A stretch of 64,000 nucleotides of DNA from contig CBDCLS010000005.1 in assembly GCA_965218775.1 (NCBI GenBank), positions 2,170,001 through 2,234,000 of the forward strand, given 5' to 3'. Positions 53,623 through 61,639 of this stretch are shown here, piece by piece; position 1 is the stretch's first letter; the number at the start of each line of letters is the position of its first letter. The notes under the pieces are model-generated. The model did not search any database and had not been told where the DNA came from. It was given only the letters and a program-made list of their open reading frames with translations. The position numbers were made by a program, and so were the translations under genes. Origin of the DNA: CAUZIZ01 sp965218775 (GTDB lineage Bacteria > Acidobacteriota > UBA6911 > RPQK01 > JAJDTT01).

Positions 53623-54930
53623 ATGGATCCCAAAAGCGAAAAGATTGCTCTGTTTCGATACGCTCTGATTGCCCCCCTGGTGCTGGAGGTGCTGCCCCAC
53701 GGCGAGTTGACACGACGGGCCCGGGAGATCGCCGCCCGCTCCTACGAGATCCCCTTCTCCCCTCGCACCCAGGTCTCGGTCGACACGCTGCTGGATTGGG
53801 CCCAGCGCTATCGCTTGGAAGGGGTGACGGGCCTGGCCCCCAAACCCCGCTCCGATCGCGGCACCTCACGGGTCCTGACACCGGAACTAGCGGGGATGAT
53901 CGAGCGCCTCAAACGTGAGAATCCCTACCGGACCGGAGCCACCCTACTGCGGGAGCTGGCTCTGTGCTCCAACGAGAGAAAACCGCCCCTTTCCGCTTCC
54001 ACCCTCTATCGGTTCCTCAAAGCGCGCGGTTTGACGGCCCGCGAGCTGCTCAAGCCCGCGCCCGGGCGCAAGAAGTTCGAGGCCGCCTCGGCCAATGAGA
54101 TCTGGCAATCCGACCTGCTCCATGGGCCCTACGTCCTGCGAGCAGGAGGGGGCAAGCGCCAGGCCTTTCTCTACGCCGTTCTGGATGATGCCAGCCGCCT
54201 CATCCCCCACGCTCAGTTCTACTTCACGGAGGGCCTGGACGCGCTCCTGGACTGTCTGCGTCAAGCCGTGAGCGCTCGGGGCCTGCCCTTGCGTCTGTAT
54301 GTGGACAACGCCAAGGTCTACCGCTCCGGACAACTGGCCTCGATTGCCGCCTCCTTGGGGATCCTCGTCGTTCATACCCCACCCTATCAGCCCCAAGGAC
54401 GAGGCAAGATCGAGCGTTGGTTCAAGACCGTGCGCACTCAGTTTCTGGCCAATCTCGATCGCCAGCGCCCCCTCACTCTGGAGCAACTCAACGCCCGCCT
54501 CTGGCGCTGGGTCGATCGGCACTACCACCGCTGCCAGCATAGTGCGCTGGGCAGGACACCGCTACTGCGCTGGCAGCGCGATATCGAGAAGATCCGACAG
54601 ATCCCGCCCGCCACCGATGTCCGCCGCCTGTTTTTCCATCGGCTCCAGCGGGTGGTGCGCCGCGATTCGACCTTTCGCTTGCAGAGCCAGTTCTACGAGG
54701 CGCCGGCCCAGCTGGCCGGCCAACGTCTGGAGATCCGCTTCGATCCGCTCGATCTCTCCCAGGTCGAGCTGTATCGGGACGGGAAACTCCAGGGGCAGGC
54801 CCGTCCCGTCGATCCCGTCGTCAATGCCTCCCTCCCCCGCGCCCAAGCCGAGGCGTCGGAGCCCTCCGATCCGACCGGGATCAACTACCTCGAGTTGCTT
54901 CAAGACGACTCGAAGCCCGAGGAGGACTAA
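53623..54930 (+). CDS. Mu/TnsB-like DDE transposase
   Basis: A 435-residue protein with N-terminal helix-turn-helix segments (SVDTLLDWAQRYRLEGVTGL), a retroviral-integrase-like core and a Mu-type C-terminal beta barrel. The catalytic triad is D164 (IWQSD), D228 (LYVDNAK) and E264 (GKIERWF). RRDSTFRLQSQFYEAP is the conserved C-terminal segment of Mu/TniA/TnsB-type enzymes. An AGGAGG site is ten bases upstream of the ATG at 53623. The AAA ATPase gene follows by three bases, as MuB or TnsC follow their transposases. Confidence 0.92.
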   Translation: MDPKSEKIALFRYALIAPLVLEVLPHGELTRRAREIAARSYEIPFSPRTQVSVDTLLDWAQRYRLEGVTGLAPKPRSDRGTSRVLTPELAGMIERLKRENPYRTGATLLRELALCSNERKPPLSASTLYRFLKARGLTARELLKPAPGRKKFEAASANEIWQSDLLHGPYVLRAGGGKRQAFLYAVLDDASRLIPHAQFYFTEGLDALLDCLRQAVSARGLPLRLYVDNAKVYRSGQLASIAASLGILVVHTPPYQPQGRGKIERWFKTVRTQFLANLDRQRPLTLEQLNARLWRWVDRHYHRCQHSALGRTPLLRWQRDIEKIRQIPPATDVRRLFFHRLQRVVRRDSTFRLQSQFYEAPAQLAGQRLEIRFDPLDLSQVELYRDGKLQGQARPVDPVVNASLPRAQAEASEPSDPTGINYLELLQDDSKPEED

Positions 54931-54933
54931 GCC

Positions 54934-55734
54934 ATGTTCGAGACTTTCTTTGGATTCAAGACGACTCCCTTCAGCACCGATGCCGATCCCCGGCAGCTGT
55001 TTGAATCGGCCGCCTGGACTCAGATGTCCGCCCGCTTACAGTTTCTCGTCGATTACCGCGGCGTGGGTTTGTTTACCGGCGAGGTCGGGGCCGGCAAATC
55101 CACCGCCACCCGTACCCTGCTGGGCAACCTCAACCCCAATCGGTACAAGATCCTTTATCTGCACTGGTCTTCCGGCTCCCTCCTGGACCTGTTGACCCTG
55201 CTCGCTCGCCAACTGGATTTGCAGCCGGCTCACCGCCGCGCCGACCTGGTGCATCAGATCTCCGAGGCCATCGTTCGCCTCAACCAGGCCAAAAAACAAC
55301 ATCCCTTCCTGGTCCTGGACGAGGCCCACCTCTTAAACCACCAGACCCTGGAGCAACTCCCCTTGTTACTGAACTTCGAGATGGATTCCTGCCCCTATCT
55401 TTCCCTGGCCCTGGTGGGACAGGCGCTCCTGCGGCGGACCCTCTCCTTGCAAGTCCACGAACCCCTACGCCAGCGCATTGCCGTGCACTACCATCTGGAG
55501 GGCTTCTCCCGCTCGGAACTGGAGGCTTACCTGGCTCAGCAGCTTCAGCTCGCGGGGGTCCCCGAACCGCTCTTTGACGACAGCGCCCGCCAGGCCCTGT
55601 ATCAAGCCACCAAGGGCTTACCCCGAAAGGTCAACAAACTTTGCCTGGCGGTCTTACGCCTGGCCGCTTCACGTAAAAGCAATCAAGTCGGTGAAGCCCT
55701 GGTTCTGGAGGCCGCCCCGGAGGTCTTACTGTGA
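54934..55734 (+). CDS. ExeA/TnsC-like AAA ATPase of the transposon
   Basis: A 266-residue AAA+ ATPase with Walker A GEVGAGKST (residues 49-57), Walker B and DEAH at 127-132, and a sensor region LALVGQALLRRTLS with LRQRIAVHYHLEGFS. The opening FETFFGFKTTPFS is typical of the ExeA/GspA group. In Tn7, Mu and Tn5053-type elements such ATPases (TnsC, MuB, TniB) select target DNA and activate the transposase. It starts four bases after the transposase stop and overlaps the next gene by four bases. Confidence 0.92.
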   Translation: MFETFFGFKTTPFSTDADPRQLFESAAWTQMSARLQFLVDYRGVGLFTGEVGAGKSTATRTLLGNLNPNRYKILYLHWSSGSLLDLLTLLARQLDLQPAHRRADLVHQISEAIVRLNQAKKQHPFLVLDEAHLLNHQTLEQLPLLLNFEMDSCPYLSLALVGQALLRRTLSLQVHEPLRQRIAVHYHLEGFSRSELEAYLAQQLQLAGVPEPLFDDSARQALYQATKGLPRKVNKLCLAVLRLAASRKSNQVGEALVLEAAPEVLL

Positions 55735-56744
55735 GCGCCCCGTCCCAAACGGTCCTGTCCCTCTCCCAGCTGATGCGCTGGAATCCCACCCCCGATCCGG
55801 CCCTGATCGGGCCCTCCCTGCTGCCGGCTCAGGGGATTCTCTTCGTGGGCGGTGAGCCCAAGGTGGGCAAGTCCCTGCTGGTCGCCAACTTGGCCTTGGC
55901 CCTGGCGGCCGGCTCTTCCCGAACCGGCTTTGACATTCCCGCTCCTGCTCGGGTCCTGCTCTGTCAGTTCGAGCTTCCCCTGGAGGCCTTTGCGGCTCGA
56001 TTGGCTCAGATGCGCCAGACGCTCGGCTCGGCCGCCGATGACAATCTCTGGGTGGATACCTGCGCCACCGGGCATCTCCTGAGCACTCACGACGGTCTGA
56101 ATCATTTTCTGGCCGCCGCCCGCACGGCACAGGCCCAAGTCCTCGTGCTCGATCCTCTCTACTCCGCTCATGATCAGGACGAAAACGACACCCGCGCCAT
56201 GGCCGCTTTGTGCCAGAGTTTGCTGCGCTTGCGCCAGGCCTCCCAAGCCGCCCTGATCGTCGTCCATCACGTGCGCAAATCCGTCGCTCGGCACGAGGTC
56301 GGAAGCGCCCTTCGCGGCTCCAGTGCCCTGCACGCCGTCGGCGACAGCTATCTGTTACTGCGGCGCCCTTCGGCCCTGCCCAACTCCCTGGAACTGTGCT
56401 TTCAGTTCCGATACGCCCCCGCCCTCTCTCCCCGTCGGCTCCGTCTCGATCCCGCCACCTTATGGTTTCACCCCAGCGGCCAAGCCCCCACCCCGGCTCC
56501 TTCCCGCCGGAAGGTCCAAAGCACCGATGTCCAGGACGCGCTTCATCACCTGGGGGCTAGCGCCGGCTACAATCAGCTCCGGGATCAGATCATGCGCACC
56601 TGTGATTGCTCCAAGCGCACCGCTCAGCTCGCCATGACCCAGGCCTCCGAGCAGGGACGCATCCTTCGGGACCAGGGCCGCTACCGTCTTCCCCCCGACT
56701 TTGCCGCCGGGTCGCGCCGCCGGCAAACCCCGCCTGCGGGTTGA
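55731..56744 (+). CDS. RepA/RecA-like ATPase (AAA_25) of the transposon
   Basis: A 337-residue RecA-fold ATPase with Walker A GEPKVGKS (41-48), the strand VLLCQFELPLEAF, Walker B VLVLDPLYSAHDQDEND and VVHHVRKS, as in RepA-type hexameric helicases and KaiC-like proteins. The last 70 residues look like a winged helix (RDQIMRTCDCSKRTAQLAMTQ). GTG at 55731 overlaps the AAA gene stop. A RepA-like partner is not part of classical Mu, Tn7 or Tn5053 modules. It may replace the TniQ/TnsD-type target selector or act in replication of the element; this is inference. Confidence 0.85.
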   Translation: MSAPSQTVLSLSQLMRWNPTPDPALIGPSLLPAQGILFVGGEPKVGKSLLVANLALALAAGSSRTGFDIPAPARVLLCQFELPLEAFAARLAQMRQTLGSAADDNLWVDTCATGHLLSTHDGLNHFLAAARTAQAQVLVLDPLYSAHDQDENDTRAMAALCQSLLRLRQASQAALIVVHHVRKSVARHEVGSALRGSSALHAVGDSYLLLRRPSALPNSLELCFQFRYAPALSPRRLRLDPATLWFHPSGQAPTPAPSRRKVQSTDVQDALHHLGASAGYNQLRDQIMRTCDCSKRTAQLAMTQASEQGRILRDQGRYRLPPDFAAGSRRRQTPPAG

Positions 56745-56802
56745 AGCAGGCCCGAGGGCTGACGCGACGGAAGCTGAATCTCAGCCTTCATCGTTCGGCC
56801 TC

Positions 56803-56840
56803 GCCCCGCCAGAGCGGACTCTTTGGCGGGGCCTTTTTCT
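56803..56840 (+). terminator. Intrinsic terminator of the transposon operon
   Basis: GCCCCGCCA (56803-56811) and TGGCGGGGC (56824-56832) form a perfect stem with a 12-base loop, followed by CTTTTTCTT. It lies 58 bp after the last gene. Confidence 0.92.
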
Positions 56841-56966
56841 TGCTCCCCCCAATCCCCCTCAGCTTTCGGAGCCGAAGCCCTCGGCCTATCTATGCGACGT
56901 GGCCCCGACGACGCCGTCGGGGCGTTCCGCTCTTTCCTCAGCCTTCGCTCAAGCCTCCCCACAGCG

Positions 56967-57009
56967 GGATAGGATACCCTTCGCCCCTACCCACGGAAGT
57001 ATCCTATCC
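56967..57009. repeat. Inverted repeat inside the right end of the transposon
   Basis: GGATAGGATAC (56967-56977) pairs with GTATCCTATCC (56999-57009). Part of the same word, GTATCCTA, occurs at 52816-52823 inside the left end. It may be a binding site used by a transposon protein. Confidence 0.5.
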
Positions 57010-57117
57010 TGGCTTTCCCACACTTCTTCCAGACCCCTTCGGAAGGCAGGCTCTAAATCGAAAAACTTGGCGGAATTTATCCTGCGAACTCAAAGGGCAC
57101 GAACGTGACGCGTTACA

Positions 57118-57398
57118 GCTGAGGCCTCATCCTAACCGGGCTGCTCGGACCGGACACTTCACATGCTACGACGACCGGACATTTCACATGTTACCGACAC
57201 AAGACAAGACATTTTTTCACTTGACGTCATCGGATAATTCCACAAAAATCAGAACTGCCGGATTTCTGGAGAAACCTCGGAACTAGCGGGTCAGTTAGAA
57301 GAATTGTTTCCACGATCAAGCGCTTGAGAGCTTCGGAATTGGGGCTCAATTCTTTTACATACGCTTGGATGACGGTGATTACATTTTGATGTTTCCTT
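57118..57398. other. Displaced leader and end of the older insertion sequence
   Basis: This sequence continues the leader of the transposase fragment at 52412-52588 once the transposon is removed. CCGGACACTTCACATG (57150-57165) and CCGGACATTTCACATG (57175-57190) are near-identical with a 25-bp period, as in transposase-binding sites at an insertion-sequence end. The stretch from about 57212 to 57398 precedes the TPR gene and shows no gene. Confidence 0.6.
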
Positions 57399-59102
57399 AT
57401 GATCGGATTACCATCTTTTCTTACGATCACCCTTGCCTGCAAAAGGATAGCCAAGAGGCTGTGGTTTGTTCCCTTTTTAGTTTGCACCATTGTTGCCCAG
57501 GAAAATCTCACCGAGCTGTCTGAGCGCACTCTGCGGCAAGCTGAGATTTATTTAAGAGAGGGACAAGTAAACCAGGCCGAACAAGAACTACAAAAGCTGT
57601 TGGCACTCTTACCTCCTGTACACACTTCCTATCGCACAGCCGCATATCGAAATTTAGGTCTCATCTATCTTCGGCAAGAGAAAGCGGATCAAGCCATTTC
57701 TGTTTTTCAAAAGGCATTGAGCCTGGACCCCACACAAGGAGATCTTCATTACGATCTTGGTGTATCCCTCACGCACAAAGAGCGACATCAGGAGGCAATT
57801 GTCCATTTTAAGAGGGCTTACTCACTGGGCCTGAAACACGCACCAATTTTATTAGACTTAGCCCGCGCAGAATTCACTACTGGCCAAATTTCTCGGGCTT
57901 TAAAAAGAATTGATGAGATCAGGACGATCTATCCATCAGAAGCTCATATTCTCCGTGAGACCGGGCTTCTACTATTTCAGAACCTCTTTTATGAGCGGGC
58001 GCAACAGGTATTACATGCTGCTCTAATCTTGGAGCCGAGCTCTTATGAGATCGCCTTTTATCTGGCGCTCGTCAACTTTGTCATGGAAGAGTTCGTTGTT
58101 AGCAGAGAGCTTCTCGAAGAATCGGTGGAAAAAGGAATGGTATCTGTGGATCTCTACAATCTTCTTGGCTCTGTGTACGCGAAGCTCGGGCAATTCGAAA
58201 AATCTATTGCATCATTCCAAGTTGCCATGCAGCACGATGCGGATCGAGCGGATGCTTACCTAAACCTCGCTCTCGTCTACCTGGAGTTGAGGGAAGTCGA
58301 TCAGGTGGAAGAATTACTGCAGCAGTTGATCCCGCTCGCAAATAACCGGGAACTCAAAATTTTTTACAGCCTAACAGGTGCTTCCTGCCAGAATTTACTG
58401 CATCAGGAGCAGGAAAAGAGCTCCCTTGTACAAAGTGATCACGCCAAAGCCGACTATTATTTGAAAGTGGCCACACTTTTTCAGGATCGAGACCATTACA
58501 CGACGGCACTTGAGCTATTGAAAATAGCCCGAAAGTATGAACCCTCCTCGGCGCGTATCTCCTTTGCTCTAGGACTGAGCTGTTTCAACTTGGAACCTTG
58601 GTCTACTGGGGCTCGTGACATGTTTCAAAAAGCGGTTGAACTCCAACCCGATTTTGATAAAGCACACTATTTTTTGGGAGAAGCTTATGCGTACTCAGGA
58701 AAGCACGCAGCGGCTACGGAGGCCTATATGAAGGCGATCGAGCTAAATCCACGATCCGCTCCTTACTATTATGGTCTTGCTAAAGTGCTGATCAAACAAA
58801 ACCGGTCCGCCTTTGCTATGAACTTGCTGAGGAAAGCCGTCGAACTGAATCCAAGCCACGCTCCATCGTACCACGAATGGGGCAGAATTTACCTCAGACT
58901 TGGCGATTACCGAAGGGCCATTGACAAGCTGGAAAAGGCCGTCAAATGTGAGCCTGAGTTCTTCACATCGTACTATCTATTAGGACGGGCGTACGGTAGG
59001 ATCGGACAAAGAAAAAAGGCAAAAGAGTTATTTAGAGTGTTCGAGACCAAGAAAAAACTTGCGGGCGAGCGAGCCCGCATCGACGGGGGCTTACCACGGT
59101 AA
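57399..59102 (+). CDS. Large TPR-repeat protein, exported
   Basis: A 567-residue protein with a signal sequence (RLWFVPFLVCTIVA near residues 20-34) and about fourteen tetratricopeptide repeats, for example AAYRNLGLIYLRQEKADQAI, DLHYDLGVSLTHKERHQEAI and AHYFLGEAYAYSGKHAAATE. It resembles the TPR partners of CRTAC1 proteins. The base composition is lower in GC than the adjacent transposon. Two earlier methionine codons are possible, since there is no strong ribosome site at 57399. The downstream symporter remnant begins directly after the stop. Confidence 0.85.
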   Translation: MIGLPSFLTITLACKRIAKRLWFVPFLVCTIVAQENLTELSERTLRQAEIYLREGQVNQAEQELQKLLALLPPVHTSYRTAAYRNLGLIYLRQEKADQAISVFQKALSLDPTQGDLHYDLGVSLTHKERHQEAIVHFKRAYSLGLKHAPILLDLARAEFTTGQISRALKRIDEIRTIYPSEAHILRETGLLLFQNLFYERAQQVLHAALILEPSSYEIAFYLALVNFVMEEFVVSRELLEESVEKGMVSVDLYNLLGSVYAKLGQFEKSIASFQVAMQHDADRADAYLNLALVYLELREVDQVEELLQQLIPLANNRELKIFYSLTGASCQNLLHQEQEKSSLVQSDHAKADYYLKVATLFQDRDHYTTALELLKIARKYEPSSARISFALGLSCFNLEPWSTGARDMFQKAVELQPDFDKAHYFLGEAYAYSGKHAAATEAYMKAIELNPRSAPYYYGLAKVLIKQNRSAFAMNLLRKAVELNPSHAPSYHEWGRIYLRLGDYRRAIDKLEKAVKCEPEFFTSYYLLGRAYGRIGQRKKAKELFRVFETKKKLAGERARIDGGLPR

Positions 59103-59103
59103 G

Positions 59104-59620
59104 CGAATAGCTTCCTACAAAGCCATGTCTAGTCTGGATTCCGGCATGGCTTCCATTTCCACAGTAGTGACTGTGGATTTCTTCCGGCGCCTGAGATCAC
59201 ACCCGCGCTCCCGTTTGCAGGAGCTTCGGTTGGCGCGTACGGTTACTGTCGCGACCGGAGTTCTGGCCGTTTTGGTTAGTTTTTGGCTGAATGGATATTC
59301 CGGAAGAGAAGCGAGGTAATATCACCGACCTGTCCTCTCGCATTGGCTTCATAATGCTTGGACCTATGGGTGGCCTGTTTTTGGTGGCCATTGTCATCAA
59401 GGGTTGTATAGGCCCTATAGCAATTCTCAGTACCCTACTTGGACTAGCTGCCGCTTTCATATTGGCGCTAGGTCACCTCTTTTTGGACCTGGGTACGCAC
59501 GCAGGCGGACACCTCCGCTCTTTTTCCTGGATGCGGGTCCTGCCCACTGGATGCTCGGTTTCCTTCCTTTCGGCGGCGGCCATAACCTGGTTGCAGAAAT
59601 GGTTGTCAAGTCGAGGTTGA
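59104..59620 (+). pseudogene. Sodium:solute symporter fragment, frameshifted
   Basis: The fragment reads SYKAMSSLDSGMASISTVVT, VDFFRRLRSHPR and ATGVLAVLVSFWLN, then after a frame change near 59310 KRGNITDLSSRIGFIMLGPM and GGLFLVAIVIKGCIGPIA. This is the last third of an SSS-family sodium symporter, where MSSLDSG is the conserved helix-8 motif. The first 350 or so residues are missing. Confidence 0.8.
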
Positions 59621-59758
59621 GATTCACTCGATTCACTTTAGTCGTTGTTAATGAAGTCATGCTAAAATGAGAGTTGAAAAAAACATCCCTCGGAGCATCC
59701 CAAACATCCCAAACAGCAGAGGGCGGAGGGGGTGCACGACAAAAAAGTGACGACTGGA

Positions 59759-60997
59759 TCATGCCGCGGCTCTATGATCGGCCCTCCATTCCCAAAAATC
59801 CTCAAAGCGTCCACTGAGTCGAGCACAACGAAGGGCCATGATGGAATTGGCTCCTCGCACGCTCCAGTGCATCCCGGATCGTTTGAGTCGAGCGCCGATG
59901 ACGTTCTTGCATCCGGCTTCCACCACTCCGGTGGAGGTGCAGAGCCCTTGCGCCTCGAACTGGGCGTAGCGCATCCGCTGGCGATTCTCTTGAAAGTAAC
60001 CATAGGCGGCTTTAGCCTCCTGATTCTCCTGACCCTCGGTCTCAAGAACCGAAAGGAGGATCTCGATCTCACCGGCATCCAGTTCCTGGCAACGTTGTTC
60101 GGCCCAGTCTTGGCTCAAGTGGCAATCGCCATACAAGCTCTTGGACAGCTCATGAAGTCGCTCTTTGGCGTGGAAACGATCGACAATCTGCACGGCCTCG
60201 GGGAACAGTTCCCCCGCCAGGTTCCAGATCCACTTCGCTCCGTCGCCTAAGACGACTTGCCGTGGCGCTTGTCCAAAGCGGCGGCGCTGGGCTTCGCGCT
60301 CGACCCGCTGGGCGAACTCCGAAAGCTGGCGCTCGGTATCCAAGGTGGCGGCACTTTCGATCGCGGCGGTGTAGGTGACCGAGTCCGAATCCCGCAGGGG
60401 CCGGCCCTCCTCGTCCCGTTTCTCTGCGCTCCAAACCGTGCAGAGCTTGGCTTCCCGGGTCCGCGCCGAGCCATCGGGCTGTTTGCCCGCTCGCCCTTGT
60501 AGCTCGGGGGCTCGCATGGGTACCCCCGTGCCGTCAATCCCCAGATAGAGCGTCCGGGCCAGGAGCGACGAGTCGGGCTCCACCGTCTCGCGCTCCCAGC
60601 GAGCGACTTCTTCTCCCAGAGATTCCGCACACCGTTCCACCTGTTTGGTCCCGACTTCAACCCCGGCCAATTCGTCTAGCAGTAGACTGCTTTCTTGAAA
60701 GCTGACGAGGGAAGCGACCGCCCCCACCATTCGCACCAGGGCCGGTGATAAGGAGCGGGCCTCCAGTCCCAGCTCTCGGTCTCGGGGACAAAAGCCTTCA
60801 CCGCAATCCGCACAGTGATAATAAGCGCGCTGCAATCGCATCGGTCCCAGCACGGTGCTCACCTGTTTGGGCCGCCGACCCGCGTACCGCGCTCGTCCTC
60901 CACAGCGACAGCTGCGGCCGGGGGCGGTGTCCGAATGATCCTGGTTGAGGTGAGCCTCCACCGTCCGCGCGGCCACCTCCAAGACTTGGCGCCGCAC
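59759..60997 (-). CDS. ISKra4-family transposase
   Basis: A 412-residue transposase from GTG at 60997, with the frame open further upstream to about 61130 so that 40 or more extra residues are possible. A zinc motif CRCGG and a second YYHCADCGEGFCPRD precede the DDE-type core, with D in LYLGIDGTGVPM, D in VVLGDGAKWIWNLA and E in GVVEAGCKNVIGARLK. The reading frame overlaps the accessory gene in the -1 frame across an AAAAAAGGGGG run (reverse strand of 61097-61107), so programmed frameshifting could produce a fusion. The gene appears intact. Confidence 0.88.
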   Translation of the reverse strand: MRRQVLEVAARTVEAHLNQDHSDTAPGRSCRCGGRARYAGRRPKQVSTVLGPMRLQRAYYHCADCGEGFCPRDRELGLEARSLSPALVRMVGAVASLVSFQESSLLLDELAGVEVGTKQVERCAESLGEEVARWERETVEPDSSLLARTLYLGIDGTGVPMRAPELQGRAGKQPDGSARTREAKLCTVWSAEKRDEEGRPLRDSDSVTYTAAIESAATLDTERQLSEFAQRVEREAQRRRFGQAPRQVVLGDGAKWIWNLAGELFPEAVQIVDRFHAKERLHELSKSLYGDCHLSQDWAEQRCQELDAGEIEILLSVLETEGQENQEAKAAYGYFQENRQRMRYAQFEAQGLCTSTGVVEAGCKNVIGARLKRSGMHWSVRGANSIMALRCARLSGRFEDFWEWRADHRAAA

Positions 60998-61047
60998 TGC
61001 AGTCTCCAGGGCTTCAAAGTCCAGAGCCGCGGCCGCATCGGAGCCAA

Positions 61048-61461
61048 TTAGGGTCTCCGTTTCCCGGCGGATTTCTTGCTGGAGCGCCTTTTGGAGCCCC
61101 CTTTTTTCAGGGCGTCTGCCCTCGGCGCGGCGTCTAATTCTTGGTCCGCCCAGCGTTCACAGGCTTGCCAGTAGGCCTCCAGCTGCTGCCGGAACTCGTG
61201 AGCGGCCTCCACTTGTTCGGTCGCCTTCTCCGCTTCTTCCGGGTTCAGGTAGCGAGAACGCGTCTTGCCCGCCACCGCCCGCGTCAAACTGGGATAGGGG
61301 CCGTGGCGGGCCTGCGGATCTTCCCCGCACGGACATCCCTTTTTGCCGCACTTGACGTAGCGCGCGGAGACCGAACCGCGGCGCATCGGTCGAGGGGGGC
61401 TCAGCTGCTGGGCCGCCTCCAAAACGTCCTGGGGTACCGAATCTGGGTTGGGTAATGTCAT
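61048..61461 (-). CDS. ISKra4 accessory protein (DUF6788-like)
   Basis: A 137-residue basic protein with KCGKKGCPCGEDPQARHGPY, a CxxxxCxC zinc motif, then LTRAVAGKTRSRYLNPEEAE and a lysine-rich tail. Small proteins of this kind accompany ISKra4 transposases. AAGGAGG lies seven bases before the ATG at 61461. The 3' end overlaps the transposase frame. Its role in transposition is unknown. Confidence 0.75.
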   Translation of the reverse strand: MTLPNPDSVPQDVLEAAQQLSPPRPMRRGSVSARYVKCGKKGCPCGEDPQARHGPYPSLTRAVAGKTRSRYLNPEEAEKATEQVEAAHEFRQQLEAYWQACERWADQELDAAPRADALKKGGSKRRSSKKSAGKRRP

Positions 61462-61472
61462 GGGGTTTCCTC

Positions 61473-61495
61473 CTTACGGCTAGTCTAGCCGTAAG
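61473..61495 (-). promoter_or_regulatory. Hairpin overlapping the ribosome site of the IS operon
   Basis: CTTACGGCTA (61473-61482) and TAGCCGTAAG (61486-61495) form a perfect 10-bp stem with a 3-base loop. On the minus strand the stem ends in AAG, the first bases of the AAGGAGG site of the accessory gene. In transcripts read from outside the element it could hide the ribosome site, a known way to limit transposase production. Confidence 0.6.
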
Positions 61496-61639
61496 ATATG
61501 ACACACCATCCTGCCCTCGGTCTCGACGACCGTTCGCTCGCAAATGCCCAGCCAGACTGGAGTTCAACGGTTTTTCAACCCAGGAGGAATTCTCGGGCAC
61601 CTACCTCATCACTTTGGTGTCGTGCACCCAACAACGACT

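Larger units (their letters stand above)
52663..57117 (+). mobile_element. Complete four-gene transposon with zinc-ribbon, DDE transposase and two ATPases
   Basis: The ends are TGTAACGCGTCAC (52663-52675) and GTGACGCGTTACA (57105-57117), perfect 13-bp inverted repeats with TG/CA tips. The 6-bp GCTGAG occurs just outside each end (52657-52662 and 57118-57123), read as the target duplication. The 4,455-bp element holds four genes on one strand with short gaps or overlaps, a hairpin in its leader and a strong terminator after the last gene. It has no cargo gene. The word GTATCCTA lies about 155 bp inside the left end and 140 bp inside the right end in the same inward orientation. Confidence 0.9.
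59730..61629 (-). mobile_element. ISKra4-family insertion sequence
   Basis: Terminal inverted repeats share GGGTGCACGACA followed by AAAGTGA after two differing bases (left end 59730, right end 61629). The element holds the transposase and the upstream zinc-binding accessory gene in one operon on the minus strand. No target duplication was found. It separates the symporter remnant from the GWxTD gene. Confidence 0.85.

Noticed and set aside
53203..53700. Long frames on the strand opposite the transposon genes
   Set aside because: They are shadows of the GC-rich coding frames and lack motifs.
57150..57190. CRISPR-like spaced repeats CCGGACA-TTCACATG
   Set aside because: Only two units with a 25-bp period and no further copies; they fit insertion-sequence end sites better.
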